Of a DNA stretch of 5,434 bases, positions 1 to 4,794 are shown piece after piece. The position numbers and the translations under genes were made by a program. The stretch is from Clostridia bacterium (GTDB lineage Bacteria > Bacillota_A > Clostridia > Oscillospirales > CAG-272). The stretch spans positions 1 to 5,434 of the forward strand of contig JAFTRB010000049.1 in NCBI GenBank assembly GCA_017462445.1, given 5' to 3'. The notes below the pieces were generated by a model. It ran no database searches. It had not been told where the DNA came from and saw only the letters and a program-made list of their open reading frames with translations. Each line of letters starts with the position of its first letter. Position 1 is the first letter of the stretch.

Positions 1-210
1 ACCTGCAAGGAGTTCAATGCTCCCGCCTTCAAGTTCGTTATGAGCAAGGACAGAACCAAGATGGGCTTCGGCAATATGATGAAGGATACCACCTGGGTCG
101 TTACCTATCCCGACGGAACAAGAAGAGATGTTCCCTACGGTCAGGTTGCCGACTTCAAGGTTGGAATGAAGATAGCCATCGGACCTCTTGTGGGCGAGGT
201 GCTTAAGTAA
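1..210 (+). CDS. C-terminal fragment of an unrecognised protein, 5' truncated by the window
   Basis: An open frame runs from base 1 without a start and ends at TAA 208-210, giving 69 residues. The frame is credible because its codon use (ACC, AAG, CTT, GTT) matches the genes downstream, and it is followed after 22 bases by the next start. The fragment contains TTWVVTYPDGTRRDVPYG followed by a stretch ending in VGMKIAIGPLVGEVLK. That alternation of strands and turns looks like a small all-beta module. It vaguely recalls the end of an FHA-like domain, but no diagnostic FHA residues are visible in what remains. I do not recognise the family. Because TerY-type vWA and PP2C genes follow, a regulatory partner such as a kinase or phosphopeptide-binding protein is conceivable. 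That is inference from neighbourhood only. Confidence 0.8.
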   Translation, partial: TCKEFNAPAFKFVMSKDRTKMGFGNMMKDTTWVVTYPDGTRRDVPYGQVADFKVGMKIAIGPLVGEVLK

Positions 211-218
211 ACTTGACT

Positions 219-231
219 TGTCAGAGTGACA
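219..231 (+). other. Small stem-loop abutting the start of the first vWA gene
   Basis: TGTCA (219-223) pairs with TGACA (227-231) around a GAG loop, and a further T-G wobble at 218/232 is possible. The stem fills the position where an SD would normally sit, and nothing resembling AGGAGG lies within 20 bases of ATG 233. It is weak as a structure (5 bp), but the missing SD is clear. Confidence 0.4.
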
Positions 232-232
232 G

Positions 233-913
233 ATGAATTCCTTGCATTTTGACAGGACAGAGCCGGAAAAGATAATTTGTCCGGTTATTCTTCTCGTGGA
301 TTCAAGCGGCAATATGGTGGGCGAGAGGCTGGCTCGTGTGAATGAACTTCTCGCCTCCCTCCGCACACTGTTGCTTGACTACAACCATAACAGCGAATGC
401 CGCGAGGCAAGGCTTTCTGTTATGAGCTTTGGAACTGCCGCCAAATGGGAATGCTTTATGCTTGACCCTGCACAGGTCCTGCCCCTTATTGAGGGCGGTG
501 GGCTTTGCAATATGGGAGGCGCCCTCTCAATGCTTCGGGATAGTCTCTGTAAGCTTTACACCCCCGAATGCTATATGGACTACACCCTGCCTACCATAGC
601 CCTGATAAGCGGCGATTTCTCCCCGACGGACGATGCCCGGGCGCCTCTTTCAGCGCTTATGAAAAATGGCATATTTGCAAGGTCTGTCAGGCTCTCGGCA
701 TATATGAGCGAGGACGCGGACCTGAGGCTGGCCGAGGTCTTTGCCTCGAGTAAAGAGACCTGCCTTGAGCTTTCCGGGCTTCGGGAGGCGATGCTCTGCC
801 TTTTCCCGAGCGAGGGCTTCAGGCTGCCCCACGGCGAGGTTATCGAGGAGAAGGGAGAGCCTTGTGATATATCTACGGAGGAACAGGATCTTCGCCGGTT
901 TGAAGGCTGGTAG
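233..913 (+). CDS. TerY-like vWA-domain protein with degenerate MIDAS (vWA-1)
   Basis: This 226-residue protein is essentially one vWA domain (about residues 17-192) plus a short acidic tail. vWA domains usually bind partner proteins through a metal held by the MIDAS motif (DxSxS, Thr, Asp). Here the first part reads DSSGN (23-27), so the second Ser is Asn. The Thr position is Cys92 in GGLCNMGGA, and the usual TDG is SGD (126-128). Metal binding is therefore doubtful. Homology to the next gene is plain: LSVMSFGTAAKWEC against LSVLCFDTAPRWEC, and PTDD plus ALMKN in both. The protein ends in RRFEGW, a version of the tail motif shared by the three vWA proteins. There is no signal peptide or membrane segment, so it should be cytoplasmic. 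ATG 233 is the first possible start, because TGA sits in frame at 227-229. No good SD is present, and codons are less biased than in the next gene, both suggesting modest expression. A scaffold or regulatory role is inference. Confidence 0.9.
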   Translation: MNSLHFDRTEPEKIICPVILLVDSSGNMVGERLARVNELLASLRTLLLDYNHNSECREARLSVMSFGTAAKWECFMLDPAQVLPLIEGGGLCNMGGALSMLRDSLCKLYTPECYMDYTLPTIALISGDFSPTDDARAPLSALMKNGIFARSVRLSAYMSEDADLRLAEVFASSKETCLELSGLREAMLCLFPSEGFRLPHGEVIEEKGEPCDISTEEQDLRRFEGW

Positions 914-929
914 AAAAGCTGATATTCCC

Positions 930-944
930 TTCGGCTGTGCCGAA
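930..944 (+). other. Small hairpin in the vWA-1/vWA-2 spacer
   Basis: TTCGGC (930-935) pairs with GCCGAA (939-944) around a TGT loop, 16 bases after the vWA-1 stop. It is followed by A-rich sequence rather than a T run, so it is not a terminator on this strand. It could mark an mRNA end or a processing point ahead of the strongly translated vWA-2, but six pairs is slight evidence. Confidence 0.35.
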
Positions 945-1001
945 AAACAACTCAAATAATAAAAACAAAAAAATAATTTTTAATTTTTGGAGGAAACAAA
1001 A
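945..1001 (+). promoter_or_regulatory. A/T-rich open leader and strong Shine-Dalgarno of vWA-2
   Basis: Between the small hairpin and ATG 1002 the sequence is almost entirely A and T and should be unstructured. GGAGG at 989-993 lies 8 bases before ATG 1002. This decides the start: a TTG at 987 is in frame, but it would place the SD inside the coding region, so ATG 1002 is preferred. Such a leader usually supports efficient initiation. I see no convincing -35/-10 pair here, so a separate promoter is not claimed. Confidence 0.7.
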
Positions 1002-1793
1002 ATGGATTTCTTTGATTACGAAAGCGACACCGATCTTACCGCGAGTGGCGTGCAGAAGCATGTAATGCCCCTCTTCCTTATCGTGGATACTTCCGGAAGT
1101 ATGGAGGGCGAGAAGATTCAGCAGGTTGAGACCGCTGTTGAGAACATTAAGGTTGAGCTTGCAAGACTCAACATGAGCAATGACGACGCAGATGTAAAGC
1201 TTTCTGTTCTCTGCTTCGACACCGCACCCCGTTGGGAGTGCAAGGTAGAGGATCCCTCCAGCGCTAACCCCAATTTCCGCGTTGGCGGTCTTACCAACAT
1301 GGGTGCTGCCTTCAAGGAGCTTGAGACCATGCTTTCCCGTTCTCAGCTTATCCAGAAGGGTCAGTGCGCAGGCTTCAAGAGAGCGGTTCTTATCCTTCTT
1401 ACCGACGGTGTTCCCACCGATGATGTTGACGCAGGTATCGCAACCCTTATGAAGAACCACTGGTTCGTAAAGGGTACCCGTATAGGCTTCGCTATCGGCG
1501 AGGATGCAGACCGCTCCTGCCTTAAGAAGTTTACCGGTAACTCCGAGACCGTTCTTAATGTAAACAACGTTGCTATCCTTTCCACCATCCTTGCAAACGT
1601 AGCAGTAGTTGCATCTACCACCGCTACTCACGCAAGCAGCGAGGGCGAGGGCGGAGACACCAGCCTTACCACCTCCTTCACCGATACCGCAAACGAGGCA
1701 GGCGAGACCGTAAAGAACGCTATCGAGGTTGCAGTTATCGAGAACCCCGAGATTTCCCAGGACGACGCTGAAGATCTCTTCGGCAACTGGTAA
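1002..1793 (+). CDS. TerY-like vWA-domain protein with intact MIDAS (vWA-2)
   Basis: The 263-residue product carries a canonical TerY-type vWA domain (about residues 20-200). The MIDAS is complete: DTSGS at 29-33, Thr98 in GGLTNMGAA, and Asp135 in LLTDGVPTDD. It should therefore bind a divalent metal and engage an acidic ligand on a partner protein. After the domain comes a low-complexity linker rich in Ser, Thr, Gly, Ala and Glu (about 204-238), a possible target for Ser/Thr phosphorylation. An acidic tail then ends in AEDLFGNW. There are no secretion or membrane signals. The start at ATG 1002 rests on GGAGG 8 bases upstream; the in-frame TTG at 987 is rejected. Codon use is the most biased of the vWA genes (nearly all ACC for Thr, mostly CTT for Leu). 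With the strong leader, this suggests it is the abundant member of the set. The family is known from Ter and TerY-P stress-response neighbourhoods; the exact role here is inferred. Confidence 0.95.
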   Translation: MDFFDYESDTDLTASGVQKHVMPLFLIVDTSGSMEGEKIQQVETAVENIKVELARLNMSNDDADVKLSVLCFDTAPRWECKVEDPSSANPNFRVGGLTNMGAAFKELETMLSRSQLIQKGQCAGFKRAVLILLTDGVPTDDVDAGIATLMKNHWFVKGTRIGFAIGEDADRSCLKKFTGNSETVLNVNNVAILSTILANVAVVASTTATHASSEGEGGDTSLTTSFTDTANEAGETVKNAIEVAVIENPEISQDDAEDLFGNW

Positions 1794-1815
1794 TTTACAC
1801 CTGTAAATAATATCT

Positions 1816-1839
1816 CCCTCGCGGCGAGAGCCGCGAGGG
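1816..1839 (+). other. Perfect 10-bp stem-loop with GAGA (GNRA) tetraloop between vWA-2 and vWA-3
   Basis: Bases 1816-1825 are exactly complementary to 1830-1839, capped by GAGA closed by a C-G pair, a GNRA-type loop that is very stable in RNA. It begins 22 bases after the vWA-2 stop. No T run follows, so it is not a standard intrinsic terminator; the vWA-3 SD follows within a few bases. A 3'-end stabiliser for the vWA-2 message, or a brake on vWA-3 translation, would fit. Confidence 0.8.
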
Positions 1840-1856
1840 GCTGAGGAAATATAGCT

Positions 1857-2675
1857 ATGACAATTTCAAAGGCCGAGGAAAGCTTTGACATTACCAAAAT
1901 ACTTGAGGGGCTTCCCTCTTCAGATCCCGATGATGAGTTTGACGTTGACGCGTTTTTTGGATCCTGGGGCAATGAGACGGAGAATAGAGAGCTTGAGGAG
2001 AAGAAGAGTATACCGCTTGCTATCGAGCGTGATACACCGACCCTTGATATCGAGGATCTCAAGCGAATAAAGGTCTATTTTCTGGTTGAGCTTTCCCAAA
2101 ATATGTCAGACAAAGACAGAACCTTGGTGGGCAGGCTGATCGATGCCATATCCCGTGAAATGGAGGGCTATTTTGCCCATTATGACAGGACCTATTGCCT
2201 ATCCCTTTATCCCTTCGGCGATATGCTGCCCGAGAGAATAGAGGATGTGATGGGCGAGGAGCCTCGCCCCGAGCTTGTTCTGTGCGAGAGTGATGCAAGC
2301 CTCGGTCTTGCTCTTGAGCGCCTGGGCGAGAGGCTTGGCTATTGGTATTATGACTCCGACAATTTGATCGAGGCGGATTATGCTCCCTGGATTTTCCTGA
2401 TATCCTCGGGCAGCTGCGATGCGGATACAGCAGTCAGGCTTGCTACGCTTAACGAAAACGGCGCATTTATGGTTGCCAAGCGCTTTGCGCTTATCCTTGG
2501 AGAGGGTGCTGATTTTGACCCTTCTCTGTTTGCCGGTGACGATAATTGCTATTGTCGCTTGCTTGCCTCCTCCGATCCGATAGAGGTGGTAAGGAGCAGG
2601 CTTAGCAGGAATCTTGCCCGAAGGATAAAGAAGAAGGAAGAGAGCAGCCTTGGCTTCTTTGACGGCTGGGATTGA
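1857..2675 (+). CDS. Divergent vWA-domain protein without a functional MIDAS (vWA-3)
   Basis: This 272-residue protein has an acidic N-terminal extension (1-70) and then a degenerate vWA fold (about 71-252). It aligns with vWA-2 at the first strand: VYFLVELSQNM (73-83) against LFLIVDTSGSM. The MIDAS DxSxS has become ELSQN (78-82), the Thr position is Ala or Ser (147-148), and the Asp of TDG is Ser184 in ISSG. Metal binding is very unlikely, which points to a structural or adaptor paralogue. The tail motif occurs twice: FFGSW in the extension (33-37) and FFDGW at the end, followed by a single Asp. A basic patch, RRIKKK (255-260), precedes the final motif. The ATG at 1857 has GAGGA at 1843-1847, 9 bases upstream. 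It follows vWA-2 by 63 bases and is probably cotranscribed with it. Similarity to vWA proteins is weaker than for the other two genes, but order, length and motif positions agree. Confidence 0.88.
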   Translation: MTISKAEESFDITKILEGLPSSDPDDEFDVDAFFGSWGNETENRELEEKKSIPLAIERDTPTLDIEDLKRIKVYFLVELSQNMSDKDRTLVGRLIDAISREMEGYFAHYDRTYCLSLYPFGDMLPERIEDVMGEEPRPELVLCESDASLGLALERLGERLGYWYYDSDNLIEADYAPWIFLISSGSCDADTAVRLATLNENGAFMVAKRFALILGEGADFDPSLFAGDDNCYCRLLASSDPIEVVRSRLSRNLARRIKKKEESSLGFFDGWD

Positions 2676-2699
2676 TATCCGTTTTAAGAGGGTATTTGT

Positions 2700-2772
2700 A
2701 TGGATGCTGAATTAAAGGGACGGGTTTGAAAGGCTTGGGTCAATCACGGAGTACGCGCATATATTTTCTTAG
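2700..2772 (+). pseudogene. Possible remnant of a small gene, frameshifted
   Basis: ATG 2700 is preceded by AGAGGG about 7 bases upstream and opens a frame reading MDAELKGRV, stopped at TGA 2727-2729. If one G of the GGG at 2722-2724 were absent, the frame would continue to TAG 2770-2772. It would then read MDAELKGRFERLGSITEYAH followed by IFS. That looks protein-like, but 23 codons are too few to judge. It could be the relic of a deleted gene, a leader peptide, a sequencing error or chance. Confidence 0.25.
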
Positions 2773-2789
2773 TATATTATATTAATGAA
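2735..2789 (+). promoter_or_regulatory. AT-rich promoter-like block upstream of the PP2C gene
   Basis: Bases 2759-2789 contain only three G/C residues and several -10-like hexamers (TATATT at 2760 and 2773, TATTAT at 2775). The best -35 candidate is TTGGGT at 2735-2740, 19 bases before TATATT 2760, which is a poor spacing. A promoter for the phosphatase gene is plausible because the spacer is long compared with those between the vWA genes, but the exact elements are uncertain. Confidence 0.3.
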
Positions 2790-2815
2790 GCGTTTTTCAT
2801 AAAGCAATTTTCACT

Positions 2816-2867
2816 ATCCGCTTTTTGCGGATTTAACCGTGGGATTTCCCACATAGCACAATTGTGC
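2816..2867 (+). promoter_or_regulatory. Three consecutive dyads in the PP2C leader
   Basis: Three inverted repeats sit end to end. ATCCGC/GCGGAT (2816-2821 with 2827-2832) has a loop of five T. GTGGG/CCCAC (2839-2843 with 2848-2852) has an ATTT loop. GCACAATTGTGC (2856-2867) is a perfect 12-base palindrome. The last ends 9 bases before the AGGAGG at 2877-2882. As RNA they would form a compact structured leader; as DNA the palindrome could be a repressor operator. The first, followed by ATTT, might be a weak terminator for the vWA transcript. I cannot match the palindrome to a known regulator. Confidence 0.6.
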
Positions 2868-2889
2868 ATAATGAATAGGAGGACTTACA

Positions 2890-4695
2890 ATGGTCAATTT
2901 CAAGACCTTTGACAAGTGTATAATCGGTGGCTCACATACCAAGGAGGGCAAGGTTTGCCAGGACTACTCCACTCACTACTCTGACGACCGTATGTGCATT
3001 GGTGTAGTTGCCGATGGACACGGTAGCGCGGATTATTTCCGCTCTGACAGGGGCTCGCAGCTTGCCGCAAAGACGGCACTGGCGGTTCTTATCGATGCTA
3101 CAAACAGAATGCTTGATATGGATTCCGGCGCTCTTGCCCGTCTTATTACCGAGAATGGCAAGGACAACGGCCAGCATCCTGTTCCCGGCTGTATGTTTGA
3201 TATCATCAAGCAGACGATCGTAAAGGGCTGGAGAGCTAGTGTTGATGCTGATTTCCAGGCACACCCCTTCACCGAGGAGGAGCTTTCCCGAGTACAGAAG
3301 AAGTATATAGACAGGCTTAACAACCAGAATATTTACTACTGGGCATACGGTACAACTCTTATTGCATCGGTTGTCACCAAGGACTTCTGGTATGCTATCC
3401 AGGTTGGTGACGGCAACTGCGTAGCCATCTACACCGAGGAGAGCCGCGGCGGTCTTGCTTCCTTCGTTGAGGATATGCCCAAGGACCCCTTCGTTGGCGA
3501 GGGCGAGGCTACAACCTCTATGTGCCAGGCGAATGTAATCGAGGGCTTCAGACACTATGCATCCTACACCCTTCCCAAGATGATTCTTGTTCACTCCGAC
3601 GGTATTGACGACAGCCTTCTTGACGATGCAACCAGACAGGGTCTGTACTTCAAGGTTGGCGGCTCCTTTACCAAGGGCGAGGAATGGGCGGAGGAGAATA
3701 TCGAGAAGGGTATTCTTACCTTCGTTGCAAACAACTGGAAGGGTGACGATACCTCTATGGCGGTAACTTATACCACCGAGGGGCTTGATGTCCTGTCGGC
3801 TAAGCTGTTTGAGATCGCTCAGCGCCGTCAGTCGGAGGACAACTACCAGAGAGCAAAGGCTAATGTAGAGAAGCTTGAGGGCGCGGTTAAGGGCTTGACC
3901 ACCACCATCGCCCAGGAGGAAGCGCAGATAGCCGATGCAAGACGCAAGCACGGAGAGCTTGGCGAGCAGTTCAAGAGAGCAGGCGCCGAGATTGAGGAAT
4001 GCGAGCGCAGGATTGCCGAGCTTCAGGCGCGTATCGAGGCTATAAGAAAGCAGCGCGAGCAGATCAAGGTTCAGGCAGAGCAGCTTAAGTCTCGCGGTAT
4101 GCAGGTCGAGAGCCTGAAGAAGAGCAATATTGACATTCTCGCCGCAAAGAAGAAGGAGCTTGACGAGCTTCGCGCAAAGATTGCAGAATACGAGAGAAAG
4201 AACGGCATAGGTCAGCGCAAGGGCATGCTTGAGATGCTTGGCGACAAGGTTAAGGAGCTGTTTGGCGGCAATAACAACGATAACCCCATTGAGCAGGAGA
4301 TTGCTACGCCTACGGTTTCGATTGATTCTGATGAGCCTGTGGCTCAGCCTGAGCAGCCTATCCAGCCTCAGCCCGAGCAGGTGCCTGTTCAGCTGGAGCA
4401 GCCCTTTGCTCCTCAGCCCGAGCAGGTAATCGAGGCTCAGCCCACAACCGAGATACCTACGGTTACAGATATTGGCGGAAACGAGCCGCTGGGCCTTGGA
4501 AGCGATGAGCCGGCTGCGGTTGCCTTCGACGAAAGACTTGGCAGAGTCGACGAGCCTAAGCCTACCGTTGAGAAATACGAGGCTGTAACCGAGCCCCAGG
4601 CTGCAGATGCGCCCGAGGTACCCGAGCAGTTTATCAGGCGTGATGACACTACTCCCGTGAAGCCACAGAAAATCGTAATTTCTATCGATGACTAA
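2890..4695 (+). CDS. PP2C-family Ser/Thr protein phosphatase with coiled-coil and Pro/Gln-rich tail
   Basis: The 601-residue protein begins with a PP2C domain (about 1-297) that should remove phosphate from Ser/Thr using two metal ions. The landmark motifs are all visible: CQDY (23-26, Asp25), ADGHGS (41-46, Asp42), YGTTL (153-157), GDGN (173-176), SDGIDDS (236-242, Asp237) and GDDTS (285-289, Asp286). It is therefore probably active. A charged coiled coil follows (about 305-440), then a disordered region with PQPEQV repeated at 493-498 and 508-513. The C-terminus is basic then acidic (RRDDTTPVKPQKIVISIDD). No membrane segment or signal peptide is seen. AGGAGG at 2877-2882 lies 7 bases before ATG 2890. 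Codon bias is strong, as in vWA-2. Its position after three TerY-like genes makes a vWA protein or its kinase the natural substrate, as proposed for TerY-P systems; that link is inferred. The tail beyond the catalytic domain roughly doubles the usual length of a bare PP2C phosphatase. Confidence 0.95.
   Translation: MVNFKTFDKCIIGGSHTKEGKVCQDYSTHYSDDRMCIGVVADGHGSADYFRSDRGSQLAAKTALAVLIDATNRMLDMDSGALARLITENGKDNGQHPVPGCMFDIIKQTIVKGWRASVDADFQAHPFTEEELSRVQKKYIDRLNNQNIYYWAYGTTLIASVVTKDFWYAIQVGDGNCVAIYTEESRGGLASFVEDMPKDPFVGEGEATTSMCQANVIEGFRHYASYTLPKMILVHSDGIDDSLLDDATRQGLYFKVGGSFTKGEEWAEENIEKGILTFVANNWKGDDTSMAVTYTTEGLDVLSAKLFEIAQRRQSEDNYQRAKANVEKLEGAVKGLTTTIAQEEAQIADARRKHGELGEQFKRAGAEIEECERRIAELQARIEAIRKQREQIKVQAEQLKSRGMQVESLKKSNIDILAAKKKELDELRAKIAEYERKNGIGQRKGMLEMLGDKVKELFGGNNNDNPIEQEIATPTVSIDSDEPVAQPEQPIQPQPEQVPVQLEQPFAPQPEQVIEAQPTTEIPTVTDIGGNEPLGLGSDEPAAVAFDERLGRVDEPKPTVEKYEAVTEPQAADAPEVPEQFIRRDDTTPVKPQKIVISIDD
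4341..4427 (+). repeat. Degenerate 45-base tandem repeat coding the Pro/Gln/Glu linker
   Basis: A 17-base stretch starting CCTCAGCCCGAGCAGG occurs at 4366-4382 and again exactly at 4411-4427, a 45-base (15-codon) period. A looser copy, coding AQPEQP, begins near 4342. The period is a multiple of three, so copy-number change would keep the frame and alter only linker length in the phosphatase. Confidence 0.75.
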
Positions 4696-4707
4696 TACCT
4701 TTGGTTA

Positions 4708-4722
4708 ACCGCCACGGGCGGT
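4708..4722 (+). other. Short stem-loop after the PP2C stop
   Basis: ACCGCC (4708-4713) pairs with GGCGGT (4717-4722) across an ACG loop, 12 bases after the TAA. It stands just ahead of the larger terminator-like hairpin and is not itself followed by a T run. Confidence 0.5.
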
Positions 4723-4725
4723 GAT

Positions 4726-4782
4726 GGCAGTCCGACCGACCGAGGTCGGTCGGGCTTGCCTTCCTTTAATCTTTAATTCTTT
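4726..4782 (+). terminator. Intrinsic terminator or attenuator between PP2C and transglutaminase-like genes
   Basis: CCGACCGAC (4732-4740) pairs with GTCGGTCGG (4745-4753) around CGAG. The stem extends outward through GGCA (4726-4729) with TGCC (4757-4760), with a bulge and a G-T pair between. A T-rich but interrupted tract follows (4761-4782). The next SD, AAGGA at 4783-4787, comes immediately after, leaving no room for a separate promoter. Partial readthrough seems likelier than a full stop. Confidence 0.7.
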
Positions 4783-4794
4783 AAGGACCGAGCG

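Noticed and set aside
214..242. TTGACT at 214-219 as a -35 box
   Set aside because: No -10-like hexamer occurs at suitable distance, and the predicted transcript would begin inside vWA-1.
987..1001. Start of vWA-2 at TTG 987, adding five residues
   Set aside because: The GGAGG at 989-993 would be inside the coding region, while it is ideally placed for ATG 1002.
873..1631. Minus-strand open frame (252 codons) opposite vWA-2
   Set aside because: It overlaps a well-supported vWA gene, has no good SD and shows no domain. It is best explained as a shadow of the biased + strand codons.
2816..2867. CRISPR-like or repeat array suggested by three closely spaced dyads
   Set aside because: The three dyads differ in sequence and have no regular repeat-spacer spacing.
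2932..3951. Long open frame on the minus strand (339 codons) opposite the PP2C gene
   Set aside because: It lies entirely against a gene with clear PP2C motifs and strong codon bias; such bias tends to leave an antisense frame open. The translation shows no recognisable domain.
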